Shown: positions 41,820-53,664 of the stretch, one piece after another
Layout of the letters: the number at the start of each line of letters is the position of its first letter
Position numbering within the stretch: position 1 is the stretch's first letter
NCBI RefSeq assembly: GCF_030272615.1
Contig: NC_081408.1
Coordinates: 769,073,336-769,137,335 of the forward strand
From: Cryptomeria japonica
Taxonomy: Eukaryota; Streptophyta; Pinopsida; Cupressales; Cupressaceae
Length of the DNA: 64,000 nucleotides
Reading direction: 5' to 3'
Program-made: the position numbers and the translations under genes
The notes under the pieces: generated by a model
The model's input: only the letters and a program-made list of their open reading frames with translations
Databases searched by the model: none
What the model was told of the DNA's origin: nothing

Positions 41820-42635
41820 TGTTGATGTGTTTTTTACGCACATGCAAACACAGAATAAAATACCAAAAAGTATCTTATCCTCTCTTGAACAAAATCTCTC
41901 AAATGCTGAAGATTAGCTTAAGGATCATTTGAGAAGACTCCAAGGTTCATGAATGTAGGGTCTCTACGTGTGGATAAGCTCATTGGTTTGATTGGATTAT
42001 GCTGGAATCACAAGGGGACTTACATTCGAATGACTGAATGCTTGATTTGCTGGAACTTATGTCCTATCTACTCAATTGGAAGATAAAAAAAAGCAAAAGA
42101 GGTAGGGTTTGAGGGAGTCTATTCTAATCCTATGAATGTAAGAATATGGATGAATGACTATATGGAATCCTACTAAGCGAGGTCTCACCATCAATTTGAA
42201 CAATTTGACACAAGCTCAGTGCAATCTTCTAAGGACATTTCAAAGATGTTCGAATCAATAACATCAAATATTGATCACCATTCAAGTTAATGCATAAGCA
42301 ATGAGTGTAGAACGATTCGAAGTTAAGCTCATATCAATCCAGCTGACCACACAAGGCACACTCACAATTAGTACAAGGCTAGTGGTATGCACAAGGCGGA
42401 TTCCACATGAATACATTCAACAAATCTTTCCATTCAATGTAATTTATTTATCATCTAACATGAAGATCCAACAAGAAACCATGCACATTGTAAAGAAACA
42501 ACACACTTCACCATAACTTCAATGAAAATGGAGTTCATTTACAACTTAGGCAACAATTTCTACCTTCTCTTCCTACTCTACTCTTATTTCTATTCTACTC
42601 TCTTAAGACTATCTATTGACTATTTACTATTAGTG
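41820..42635 (-). repeat. LTR fragment of the ORF-X-associated family, minus orientation
   Basis: From TGTTGATGTG (41,820) rightwards this is collinear with the reverse complement of 33,786 back to about 32,960. Shared stretches include GTAGGGTCTCTACGTGTGGA, CACAGAATAAAATACC and CACCATAACTTCAATG. On the minus strand it lies upstream of the minus-strand ORF-X copy once the copia and solo LTR insertions are subtracted, so it could be that copy's 5' LTR. No PBS was found next to it. Confidence 0.6.
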
Positions 42636-43985
42636 GTGCAGGAGCACCCAAAGATGCAAATGAAGCCTAAAGAGTCTAATATCTCCCATGAGGTGAAAAT
42701 GATCATATGTAGTAGGTTGATAGGTTTGTGAGTCAATAAGACCCAATCGATGTAAGGCATTGTCATGGTTGCATTTTGTAAGCCACCATGGACAAATGAC
42801 CATGTGGGTCAGTAGGAGTCTAGGCATGAGTCAGGCAATAAATATTGGTCTTAGAAACATCAGACCAATCCTTGGAATTGGACGAATGCACCTTGAAGTC
42901 GCCAAATTTGAAAAGTGCAAGTTGACAACTTTTGTTGTCATTGCAAAATGTTGTAAAAAGGGGTAACTAATCCTCCAATGGTTCCAAAGTTTGAAAAGTG
43001 GCTAGAAACCGTTAGGGATGCTATATTAGGCCCACTTGGATCGATTCCAAGGTGGTTGTTGTTGAAGTTGTTGAAATTGGTTTTGGAGCAATACAATATA
43101 CTGAGTTTCTTGAAATTTTGTGTGTTTGATGTTCATTTCTGACCGGTACAGATTGGTGGATGTTTGAAACCATTTGGATGAGTTAGGGAAGTCTCTTACC
43201 TTTCATTTGAATCATCCGGACTGGTCACAAACCCTGCCAACACCTAGGGTTTCACTATAAAAATGCCCTTAATCTGACATTTTCACCAAAGGACCAAACA
43301 ACCTGTGGGAAAATGTTAGAGGGGCCATTGTACCATAAGATTTTGGTGTTGGTTTGCAAGGAGGCTCCAAGCCTGAAGAGATTGAATTGACCCTAGGCGG
43401 TCATCTCTATGTGACCGCTTGAACTGAAGAAGTGAAAATCACTTGCAGTAGACAAAGAAGATGGGATCAAGTCCTGAAACCTTAGATTTGGTTGTTTGAC
43501 ACCTTACCCCACCTTGCAGAAGTGTTGGTTTAGTCTGGGGACTAATACAAGGGGTACTTGATTTGGAAATTAGGCCTAATTGGCTTAATTAGGTTTGGAA
43601 GGACAGTAAGGATATAGACCTTTCAAACTTGGGGTTAGGGTCTAAGCTTTTGGGGAATTGTGTAACTTGATAAAGGGTATCTAAATCTGCCCTTAGCTTG
43701 TCTTTTCCGTCGAAAGTTTATTAAGTTGTGTGTGGAGAACTCAATCGATAGGGCTACTAGACAAATAGCACAGTTGTGAGACTAGTACCTTGGTACCAGA
43801 AGATTGTCTGCCATTCACACAAGGGTAGAGTTTTTTCATCCCACCGGTACCGAAAGATGCTAATCCTTTATGGATCCGGTCACACAAATTGTTGTGTGAG
43901 TTGAGAACTCGGTAGGTGTGTTGTTTGACACCTTGAACAAACAAAACAACTTGATTTGGACATAGTAGTTGTGGGTGAGAGAAGG
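42636..43985. other. Non-genic stretch
   Basis: No gene, LTR boundary or array is recognised. Short frames are unsupported. Confidence 0.5.
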
Positions 43986-44460
43986 TTATCACCTAGTTTG
44001 TTGCCTGGCTCTGCATCAATAAGCCTTTACAAATGAAGATATTGAACCTTATATAAAGAGCTCATTTACAATGAATGGTTAGGATTAAATCTCCATCAAT
44101 GTCTAGGATTTTACAATGAAACCCTAATTAGGGTTTGTTACAACAAACTCTCCTTAGCCAATGAGAAAATTACATTCAAACAGTGTGGACCAATAGATAT
44201 CAGGGGAAGGTGCCTCGGAGTTTGTGCCATCCCTCACGAGTCAGGTACATTGCATCTAGACCTGCTGATGTGATTACTAGCATTATCACATCACATGCAC
44301 TGAGTCTATCCAGAACATAAAGTCGATTGTTCGCATTGTAAACCTTGGAGTTTCCTTATTTGATCATATGCTAAAGCATATGAGGTTTCTTTGTTTAAGA
44401 GAGGATAGAATACTTGGTGTTTTATTCTGTGTTTGAGGTGTCCAAAAAAACACATCAACA
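43986..44460. repeat. Rearranged fragments of the ORF-X-associated LTR
   Basis: 43,990-44,200 resembles 32,740-32,940 on the opposite strand and includes the same palindrome AAACCCTAATTAGGGTTT (44119-44136) and a TATATAA motif. 44,340-44,460 is in the plus orientation and ends CACATCAACA exactly like the family terminus (AAGAGAGGATAGAAT, TTTTATTCTGTGTTTG). Two orientations side by side imply rearrangement. Confidence 0.55.
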
Positions 44461-44694
44461 ATGACAAGAAGAGTTGACCTCGAATTTCACCTTGTTTTGC
44501 AATGTTGAGTGGGTTTTAGTGATATGCCTACAATGTAGAGCAGATCACATCTCTTCATGCATTTTGTTGTAGGATTCAGACTTAAGTATGCATTGTAGAG
44601 CGGATATTGAGGGTAGTCTTGCAATGTTTGGAGGAATTGCAAGATGAACATGCAATTTTAAGAGGGTGTGCAAGGTTGCAATGCAACGTTAATC

Positions 44695-44850
44695 AAAATT
44701 GCAAGGTTGACATGCAATGTTGAGTGAAATTGCAAAGTTGATGTGTAATGTGAAGTGAAATTGCAAAGTTGACATACAATATGTAGTGAAATTGCAAATT
44801 TGACAATTAATGTGAAGTGAAATTGCAAAGTTGACATGCAATGTAAGTGA
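44695..44850 (+). repeat. 31-bp tandem repeat (GAAATTGCAAAGTTGACATG type)
   Basis: Five units start at 44695, 44726, 44757, 44788 and 44819, exactly 31 bp apart. Weaker copies of the motif (GCAATGTTGAG, TTGCAAGATGAACATGC) extend left to about 44,480. Confidence 0.9.
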
Positions 44851-46470
44851 AAAATTTTCACTTAGGTTTTGCAACTTCACATTTTTGCTTTGCCATTTTG
44901 CATAATGTATCTCATGAATTTTGGAGTTCATTGCAAATTTAAACGACTTCTCTCTTCGTTCACATCACTTACACACTTTTGTGCAATGATTTTTTCACTT
45001 TCAAACTTCAACCTTTGCACCATCAAAATTTCATAGCTTTCACTCTCGCAATGATTTCACTTTCACAAACTCGATTTTGCAATAAATTTTCTTTCAATGT
45101 TTCTCATAATTTCATTTCCCAACACATATTTCAGACTTGACTAAAGGAAACTCTAGTCACTCTAAAGCTGGAGACTCTAAAACTACTGCCAAATCTAAGC
45201 AAAATTAAGAAAACAACTAAGACTAACAACTAAATTAGCCAACACAACAATATTGAAGTCTCAATTCCCTCTAACCTCTTGCTCTAGATTGTCCATTTTG
45301 TTCCTTATTTCGGTCAAGAGGTTTAGGATTCAATCCAACTTGTCAATTTTTTCATTACTTGGACTATGGCCGTTATTCTTGTTTTGCGCCATGTTTACTC
45401 ACTAGGTGAACCATGAACCAAAGACTCACATCTTAGCATAGTAGATGCAAGGCCCTAGAGTTTAACCTAGGTTCTCTTATACCAAATGTAAACAAGTAGG
45501 CAAATATAAAACTCGTATTCCACAATTTGCACCATATAATCAATAATATAATGTAAAGAGAGAATTATATCATATTCATTTACATAATTCATCTCATCAT
45601 GAGGAAATATTACAATAATTGAGACTACAAGGTCTAATACATCAATAAGTATAATGTGACTATAAGATACTAAAGTCTCTGGTTGCCATGAATCCTTACT
45701 TCATCTACAAATTATTAGACAAGAATATGATAGACACTTTTCCACCCAACCACAAAGCAAAAGATCCCCTAGTGCTCTTCCATTGAAGAGATCCTGACCC
45801 TACATGAGGTACCTAGCAACATGATATATGATATATCTAACATTCACACCTAGAAAAAGCTATGCATCTAATATCATGTTATGGCAGAGAGTAAGAAACA
45901 CAATCATTTAAAAAATGATTTCAAAGAGTTTTGGCCAAAGCGTCTTTTTAAGTTCCACAATAAATGTAAGCAAGAAATAAATATCATACAATAGTAGTGC
46001 AAAGTGGTGTAACTAAACAAAATCTAGCAAGGAAGATAAGCATCAAACTAAAGCATCTCTTCCTCTCCTCTCCTTGTTTTAAATTTTTGCTTTGCTTCTT
46101 TCCTAGAAATAGTAATGAGGATTCAAAAACTTAAGAAATGTTTACGGGAAAAAAGTCCAAAGCTTAACCATGATTTTTTTCTATGATCTGAAAAAAGCCA
46201 ATAAAGTTTGAATTATTGTTTTTTTTGGGCGGGGGGGCATCCCTTGCCCTCCCCATCTTGGGAATTGTTTTTTGGGGGATGCATCCCTATGGAACTATGT
46301 ACATTGAGGACATGGGGATAAGTAAGAAATGTTCCCCCCTTTGGTCCACAATTTTTCCCAATTTTAGTAAACATTTTGGGTATGCCCCCCAAAAAAATTA
46401 TATACATTACTAAATGCTAGGGGACAGCTAACCATCCCCTACAACCAAAAGTCACAATTATTTTAAAAAA
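44851..46470. other. Non-genic stretch
   Basis: No gene is recognised. 46,210-46,400 has G- and C-runs (GGGCGGGGGGGC; GCCCCCCAAAAAAA) in opposite orientation that could pair. It is otherwise AT-rich. Confidence 0.5.
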
Positions 46471-46511
46471 TAAAGGGATGTGGGGGCCCACAAGGACCCC
46501 ACATCCCTTTA
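46471..46511. repeat. Perfect 15-bp inverted repeat
   Basis: Arms TAAAGGGATGTGGGG (46471-46485) and CCCCACATCCCTTTA (46497-46511) with an 11-nt spacer. Confidence 0.9.
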
Positions 46512-46990
46512 CACAATATCTGAACCGAAAACTTAGACTAACATCTAAATTACCCCCAATAAAAGCTCAATTATTCCATTTTACAACTTTTGAAAAGGAA
46601 AAGAAAGAAAGAGAACTATGAGGAAAGAAGGGAACAAGAGTGATCAGAGGGCAAGAGAGCACCAAATCTACACCATTTAAGTTGACTACGTATTTTTCAT
46701 TTTTTAGAAAATTTAGTTTGTATTTATTTTTTCAAGCTTTCAAACACTTTAGGAGGGCTTTTTTCATTTGCTTTTGTTTTATGTTTGCACTTGCAATTAT
46801 CATTTTGAATTTTTAACAAAAAAAAAACAATTAGTAGTAGTGTTGGACGTTCTTCTAGGAGTGGAAGTTTTGTAGGGACAGTTAGTTCAAATAACCCATT
46901 TGAATGCCTTTTGAACTCTGCAAAGCTTAGGTAAAAGTCCCATGTAATCCCCCAAAAACCTCTTTTACAGTTTGCGCAAGACATAAAAAA

Positions 46991-47090
46991 ATTAGAGGGG
47001 AGTAGAGTATGATTGTGTCATTTGTACAAAAAAGACTTTAGTTAGAGGGGAGTAGAGTATGGTTGTGTCATTTGTACAAAAAAGACTTTA
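46991..47090 (+). repeat. 50-bp tandem duplication
   Basis: 46991-47040 and 47041-47090 (both containing TTAGAGGGGAGTAGAGTATG) differ at two positions. Confidence 0.95.
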
Positions 47091-47794
47091 GGGACAGCTA
47101 CACAAAGGTTTACTCTAATCTTTTAGTTATAAGTATTAAGTATAACTAGACATGGGTTAAAAGGGTGTGAAAAAATAACCTTAGCTGAGAAGGTTGAGTG
47201 ACTAAGTTACATATTAAGAGGGCAATGCAAGAAATAGGGGAATTTTGATAGAGTTGACATAGTCTAGTGTGCTATTGCGTACCCAATCCGTGGATGTTGA
47301 TAGTCAAAGAGGAAATTTGAGGGCCACTAGTGTTGCAGGCATGTTTGATATGCAATCATGAGAAATGCCCAAGTCATCCATTGCCAAAAAAATCTATGCT
47401 AATGCATACCATTTCATGTGGCACGTTCTCCATACTTTAAACAAATGCTTAAAGATGCAATTTTTGTTGGTCCTTCATTTTTCCTCCCTAGAGAACATAA
47501 GATACACACTTTTCCCCTTGATAAAGAGTATTTCTAGCTACGTATAGTGATGGCTGCTCTATCGTCATGGATGGGTTGATCAATATTAGACATGAGTCAC
47601 TTGTCAACGTCATTGTCACATGTCTAGCTAACTCGTATTCTCTTAAAACTATTGATTGTTCAAGAAAGAGAAAGGATGCAAACTTCCAATTCTAGATTTT
47701 TGAAGGAATTCATAGCAAAGGTTGGGCAACCTAATATTGTACAAGTAGTAATTGATTTAACGTGTGTATGAAAGTTAGCTGGCTTGATGGTGTA

Positions 47795-48190
47795 CGGAAT
47801 GTCCCCATTTGGGATTTTCCTTTATTTTATCCTGAAACAACAATTCCAACTTAAGATGAGAACTGTAATACAATATTTACCCAAACTGAAGACATTTTAT
47901 TATGATATTTAACTTAAAAGTTTTAAGAATAATTCAACAGATAAGACTTATCTTGGTAACTTTTTCTGATCTGTATACTTGAGATATATATATCTCAATA
48001 TTATACAGTGCTGCTCTCAACTGAGCCTTCAGATTAGTATCATAATCAAATATATTCTTCACAACTTATGCTATAGTTCTCCCTTTCAACGTGGCCTTCA
48101 AAGCTAGGTAATGACTATAAGTCTTCTCTCTCAATAGTCTGCTATAAACTCATTGTATGTCCTCCTTTCTAGTTCTGTTATAATATCATA

Positions 48191-48222
<32 letters not shown>

Positions 48223-49713
48223 ATGGTATATTTCTGATATATATGTCTCATACTCTTCTCATCAAATCTGCAACCCACCTTCTCATCCTCTTCTTATCCA
48301 ACCAGCAATCTACTTATTAATGGCCTTTGGTGTATATGTTTGATTGTCTTTAGAAATATGCAATGAGGTGGTGTTCTTCCTGGGTATTATCTATAAGTAA
48401 AGGCAACCGATTTATGCCAAATGTGGATGAAATGTGTTCTATATGCAACCAGTTTAATGACTCCAGGTCAATTCGCTCAGACTGAACAATCCGAATAGGT
48501 TATAAACGAGATACCTAAAACTCCTTGTAGCCTTTCCTGATATATCGATATCCATATGCTGTGTTCTTTCTTTAATCGCTTATAATGACAGTACAATGTT
48601 GCTACTTCTAATTGGAATCGTATGAATTTGTATCGATAGGTATTGCTGGCAGCAATATGTTTGCTCTGTAGTTGAGGCAAAAAGATAATATCGCTAAGAA
48701 TGATATGTTGTTGTTCCAGATTAATTTTATATGCTTGCAAATTTATAATCAATGGTGCTGTTTCTGAACTGTAACATTATCCTTGCAACCTATAATGCCT
48801 AATGGCAGATGCTCAATGTGAAACTGATTCAAATGTCGGTACCCGATTCTTGGCTCTGGTCTATATGCTTGGCTAAAGTGATGCAACGAATATACGTTCT
48901 CCAGAAGATTAAACTGATTCCTCAATGAATCGATGGATGCCCCAAAGACAATGCTCACATAAGAGCAGACCCGTAAGGATACAAAGAAGAATTAAATACC
49001 AAAATCCCGTGATTGCTGAAGTGAGATTGAACTTCATCTTATATCCCCAAAATCAAAAGGGTGGCAGCCTTTGGAGTTGATGAGTCACCTCTCTTCCTAA
49101 TCGAATCCCTTCATAACAATCATTTGTTGTTGATTAGATCTCATTGCTTAATTATTGCCTTTATAATCCTTTCATATGCAATGTCTGATTATCATAATCA
49201 ATGTTTATTTATATCGTGCCTGTTCTTTAATACGTCAACTTCAAAAATAATACCTTGATTCATAAATGAGAGTCAGAGTCCTTTTAATCCATGACTCTAT
49301 GATAATAGATCGCTGCCCCTAATCCTTTTCATAATTATTTGGCATTGATTAGATTGCCTTAATCGATATCTGATTATCATAAATCACTGTCTGTTGTGAG
49401 GAGACAACCTCTGACAGCAGCAGTTTATTTATATTTAATTTAATAATTAACTTTATTTAGGATGATTTAATAATACAGTATTTATATTATTTTTCAATAA
49501 TGTATTATTATAATTTGTTATTTTGTCAATCATCTAATATTGTAAAATTTATATTATTATTTGATAAATATGAAATTAATATTAATTATATAGTTCATTC
49601 TATTCATTTATTGGGTTATATATATATATATATTAATTGTATTATTATTTATTTTTAAATTCTATTTTATAGCAGCATCAGCGTGTTTTGATTGTTTAGA
49701 TGGGGACATCACA
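47795..49713 (+). mobile_element. Solo LTR of the TGTAATG family in the hAT pseudogene; TSD GTGTA
   Basis: GTGTA lies at 47790-47794 and 49714-49718. The element begins CGGAATGTCCCC (first base changed from the expected T) and ends GATGGGGACATCACA (1,919 bp). The hAT reading frame resumes after it. It contains TATA/TATG microsatellites (48189-48222) and no coding sequence. Confidence 0.75.
48189..48222. repeat. (TA)n(TATG)n microsatellite
   Basis: TA units followed by about six TATG units inside the solo LTR. Confidence 0.95.
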
Positions 49714-50790
49714 GTGTAGGATGCTTACAAGCACATTTTTTGGACAACTTGTGTTAAAAAATTGAATAATACTTTGAAAGACTTTGGGAAGATATATTGG
49801 GTGAAGGTAGTGGTAGTAGAAGCTAGATATGTATGCATGTTCATTCGCAACCATCACACCTCACTTGATTTAGTTTGGACCTTTTCAAAGAAAGAATTCC
49901 TCAAACTCGTGTATAGTAGATATGCTAGCTATTTCATTTTGTTGGAGAGGATGCTTAAGGTGCAAGGGCCTCTATAGTTAATGATGATTAATCCATAGGG
50001 GTAGATTGCTGGAGGCAAGCATGGCTAAAAAAAAGTGTGAAACAAAAAATCCTTGATGATGATTGGTGTCCACAATGAGGTAAGAAATTGCTGAAGTAAT
50101 TATTAGATTTGTATTTTAGTATTAGATTGTTAAGTTCATTATTACATTTCTAATTTTATTGTTTCTAAGTTCTAACTTCTAAAATATTTTCATGTTTTGC
50201 AAATATGTTTGCTCCTTCATTTTACTTTTTGTGTGGATCACAGAATATGTTGATATAGACTTTGGACCTGTTTTAGAGAGATTTATGAGACATTTGATAG
50301 CATTCTTGGGTAGATGAAACAAGCCATTCATAGTGGAGACTATGATTTTGAATTTTATGATGACCATATTAGGCTCTTTTGTGATGTGCCATGGAACACT
50401 ATGAATAGCCCATTTTATAGGGCAACCAACGCTCTAAATCTCAAATGGCACTAGAGTTGAAGATACTTGCCAATCATCTTCTTTCATAGTTTGTCAGTTC
50501 GTTGGCTGTAGAGAAGAATTGGTTTATATATAGCTTCATCCAATCAATCAAGAGGAATAGGCTTACCTCTTTATGATTAGAGAAGCTATGTGGCCATTCA
50601 TAATGCCTTGTAGCTTTAGGACCAAAAAAATTTTGAGTAGCATTAGACTTCAATTGCATATCGGGATGTTGATCCCAACAATATCACATAGGTTTACAAG
50701 GATGAGGCACAAAAGGGATCGGTTGGGGTTCCATTGGATGATGTAACCCTTCATAGAGGTAGTGACCCAAACTCAAACTCTGATTTTGAT

Positions 50791-51581
50791 GTAATGATAC
50801 CTTATGCTAATTACGGACAACTATATATTTTCTATGTTTTTGTCATTTTGTAGTTGAAACTTGCAGCCTTTGGACATGTTATAATTTCTATATAATATAT
50901 ATGCACATTGACAATGAAAGCAATTAAATTTTGCTAATTTGTTTGTTGACTCTAATATCGAATATCAATTCAACCTTAATTTTATGTATTAAGGTTCTAT
51001 ATATATTTATATATATATATAAGATGAATGTCTTATCAATCTTATCATATAAATATTTGAATTTTTCCATATTTTCTAGTAGCTGTCCCTTGCCATCCCT
51101 AAAAAATGGCCTTAAAAAAAACCCATCTTGGAAATGCACCCACTTGTCCACTGCCATCCTTGTATCAGAAACTTGACTGAACATACTATTTTTTAGATTA
51201 ACATTATCTAGCAACTTCAGAGCGTTAAATACTTTTAGGATTTATAAATTTTCCTTATCTTCTTTATTGAGTCCTAGTATTAAATTCTCTAGTAGTAGAA
51301 TATTTGTGTTTATGAATGTAATATGCAATTTTGTTATAAGTGTAAAATTTGCCTTTCATGTTTGCTTCATGTTGTTTGCTGAATTTTTCATATTAGGAAA
51401 TGAATTTTGAGATGATGCATATAAAGGTCTTTATGTGTGGTCATTCATTCTCAAATTTTGGTTTTATGTTAGTGTGTTTAAATATTTTTCATATTGCTGG
51501 AGAAAAAATTAGACAATCTTACTTTTTTTGTATAAATTAATCTTGAAAATTGATCAAGAGTCATCATTTCTGTTATGCCAG
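50791..51581 (+). other. Intronic or upstream sequence before the aminopeptidase exon
   Basis: Exon 51,582 begins mid-protein, so this stretch should be intron. It is AT-rich, with no exon matching the expected upstream aminopeptidase segment visible. Confidence 0.5.
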
Positions 51582-51758
51582 GCATTGCTTGATGCAACAG
51601 CATCTGAAGAATCACTTCAAGATGAGACTGGAGTAAGGATGGTAGCTTTATTTGATCATGAAGAAGTGGGTTCTGACTCTGCACAAGGTGCGGGTTCTCC
51701 TGTCATGTTGGATGCTCTCTCAAGAGTAACCTCTTCTTTGAGTGGTTATGCTTCTAAG
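51582..51758 (+). CDS. Aminopeptidase exon with the Glu-Glu active-site motif
   Basis: 59 codons from ALLDATASEES to SSLSGYASK. The acceptor is TATGCCAG and the donor AAG|GTAATT. Confidence 0.93.
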
Positions 51759-53664
51759 GTAATTTCAAATTTGCCTTTATACTATAATTGCTTCAGAAAT
51801 GATCTCTATTGTGTGATGAAAGTGTTTTTATGTTAGTAGTGAATTAGAGTAAGGCTTATTCAAATGAACATTCTCTATCATCAACTGCAGTTAGCATCAA
51901 TTGGTGTATCCTCACTAATTTACATGATTTTTCTGACTCACGTTGCTTAGTGTGGGTGGCCGTTTGAGATTCTTCTCAACACTACAAATAATAGCAGAGA
52001 TACTATCAGATGAATTAGATATTGTTCTTTTAGCAAGAATGGCTTACATATCTTCACTAATTTACATGATTTTTCTGACTCACGGCGGTCAGTGTAGCTG
52101 GGTGTTTGAGATTCTTCCTATGCTACAAAGAATGACTGAAGTAACATTGGACGAATTAGATATTGTTCCTATACCCAAAGTTTAGCAAGAATTGCTTACA
52201 TTGATATTTAAATCTAGTTTTCCTATTGGGAAATATTTTCTCATAGTTATAACTGTGCTAGATTCTATTTTTTTTGTGTAATATTTTTTTCCTATTTTAC
52301 AATGCACTTTCAGGCATCACTTTCCCAACACTACAAATAATGGTAGAGATAATATTACATGAATTAGATATTGTTCTTATACCCAAATTTTAGCAAAAGT
52401 GGCTTACATATTCTCAGTAATTTACATGGTTTTTCTGACACACGGCTTTTGATGTGGGTGGGTGTTTGAGATTCTTCACAACGCTACAAATAATGGCAGA
52501 GATAATATTAGACAAATCAGATATTGTTCCTATACCCAAATTTTAGCAAGAATGGCTTACATTGATAAATCTAGTTTTCCTATTGGAAAACATTTTCTCA
52601 TAGTTGTGACTGCTGGATTATATTTTTTTTATGTATTAGACTTTTCTTATTTTACAATGCACTTTCAGGCATCACTTGAGCAAGTGATCCAGAGAAGCTT
52701 TCTAGTATCTGCTGACATGGCACACTGCTTGCATCCAAATTACACGGTATGCATTTTAAGCTCAATTCCTCAACTACATGGCACATTATATTATGTGCAC
52801 AGTGAGACCATTATATGTAAAACTTGGGATACTCATAAATAAATTAGTTTTATTCTTGCTTGGTCTGAATCTTTAAATTTTTTTTGGATCAAAACTTAAG
52901 CTGGGGTCGTAAGCCCTCTGGTTTCTTATAATCTATTATAAATGTTCTCAGGAAAAACATGAAGAAAACCATCAACCCAAGATGCACAATGGCCTTGTCA
53001 TAAAACATAATGCAAATCAACGTTATGCAACTAATGCTGTGACATCATTTATTTTCCGAGAAATTGGAAAGAAGCACAGGCTTCCTGTACAGGTTAGTAC
53101 AAGAGAGATTAAATATGCTTGATCAAGTTTTCATATAGAACAGATGCTGTCTTGTTTCAGAAAAACTATATTGTGGTGTATAGAATATTGTGTTGAGCTG
53201 CTCATTGCTAAAGATTTTGCCTGATGAATTGTGTTAACAATGCGAGATGAACCAATGCATCCGTCATTAAGAAGAAACAGACTTTTTAGTATTTTATATC
53301 TCTCATAGATTTTTTGTTCATAAGCATGTGCTTTTATGGCCTAGGTATGAGGCAACATAATTCTTTGCTTGGGTTTACAAACGAAGCTTACATTTACTCT
53401 TAATGTGTTGCCTCAAGTGATAGTTATATTACTAATGTACAGGATTTTGTGGTTCGAAATGATATGCCGTGCGGATCTACCATAGGTCCAATTTTGGCGA
53501 GTGGAGTGGGCATTCGTACAGTAGATGTTGGGGCACCACAGTTGTCAATGCATAGCATACGAGAGATGTGTGGGGTCGATGATGTAATTTATTCTTATCA
53601 GCACCTGAAAGCATATTTCGAGGAGTTTACAAAGCTTGATTCTCAAATCCAGATTGATTTCTAA
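51582..53664 (+). CDS. Aspartyl aminopeptidase (M18 family), C-terminal half in four exons
   Basis: This enzyme removes N-terminal Asp or Glu from peptides in the cytosol using two bound metal ions. Exons 51582-51758, 52669-52746, 52952-53092 and 53443-53664 have AG/GT boundaries, all in phase 0, and join into 205 codons ending in TAA. The M18 signatures are all present: FDHEEVGSDSAQGAGS (the Glu-Glu pair: catalytic base and metal ligand), SADMAHCLHPNY (metal-binding Asp), MPCGSTIGPILAS, and VGAPQLSMHSIREMCG (metal-binding His). Family members are about 475-530 residues, so roughly 280 N-terminal residues, including the first metal-binding His, must be encoded upstream, but no such exon was found. 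No stop or frameshift is present, so the part seen looks functional. The human homologue is DNPEP. Confidence 0.93.
51759..52668 (+). repeat. Intron with four internal near-copies and a decoy acceptor
   Basis: A block around CTACAAATAATGGCAGAGAT recurs near 51982, 52122, 52330 and 52483 (spacing 140, 208, 153). The real acceptor context TTTTACAATGCACTTTCAG (ending 52668) is duplicated at about 52295-52313. There it is followed by GCATCACTT, the first nine bases of the next exon, and then diverges. Confidence 0.85.
52669..52746 (+). CDS. Aminopeptidase exon with the metal-binding Asp
   Basis: 26 codons (ASLEQVIQRSFLVSADMAHC and on to HPNYT). Donor ACG|GTATGC. Confidence 0.93.
52952..53092 (+). 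CDS. Aminopeptidase exon (KHNANQRYATNAVTS)
   Basis: 47 codons, from EKHEENHQPKMHNGL to KKHRLPVQ. Acceptor TTCTCAG, donor CAG|GTTAGT. Confidence 0.93.
53443..53664 (+). CDS. Aminopeptidase last exon with the metal-binding His and stop
   Basis: 73 codons plus TAA, from DFVVRNDMPCGST to SQIQIDF. The acceptor is AATGTACAG. No clear polyadenylation signal was picked out in the following 350 bp. Confidence 0.93.
   Translation, partial: DFVVRNDMPCGSTIGPILASGVGIRTVDVGAPQLSMHSIREMCGVDDVIYSYQHLKAYFEEFTKLDSQIQIDF

Larger units (their letters stand above)
47300..50790 (+). pseudogene. hAT-family transposase pseudogene (DUF659-hAT type), split by a solo LTR
   Basis: Pieces of a plant BED/DUF659/hAT transposase occur in order across stops and frameshifts. 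SSIAKKIYANA and FKQMLKDAIFVGPSFFPPS (47,380-47,490) match the start of DUF659. GQPNIVQVVIDL (about 47,725-47,760) matches its DNA-processing motif. After the nested LTR, HIFWTTCVKKLNNTLKDFGK (49,735-49,790) matches the FWTPCAAHCLDL segment. SSLAVEKNWFIYSFIQSIKR near 50,500 matches the C-terminal hAT dimerisation signature (CERNWSTYSFIHSIKRN). No BED zinc finger or terminal inverted repeats were found. It is dead, and sits upstream of, or inside an intron of, the aminopeptidase gene. Confidence 0.8.

Noticed and set aside
41820-44460. A 2.6-kb DNA transposon with about 70-bp terminal inverted repeats
   Set aside because: The ends are inverted copies of each other, but the flanking 5 bp (CACTT, ATGAC) do not match and the inner parts belong to LTR fragments in mixed orientation, so rearranged LTR pieces are the better explanation.
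51060-51214. Minus-strand ORF (96 residues) as an upstream aminopeptidase exon or another gene
   Set aside because: Wrong strand for the aminopeptidase and no similarity to its N-terminal half; more likely a repeat fragment.
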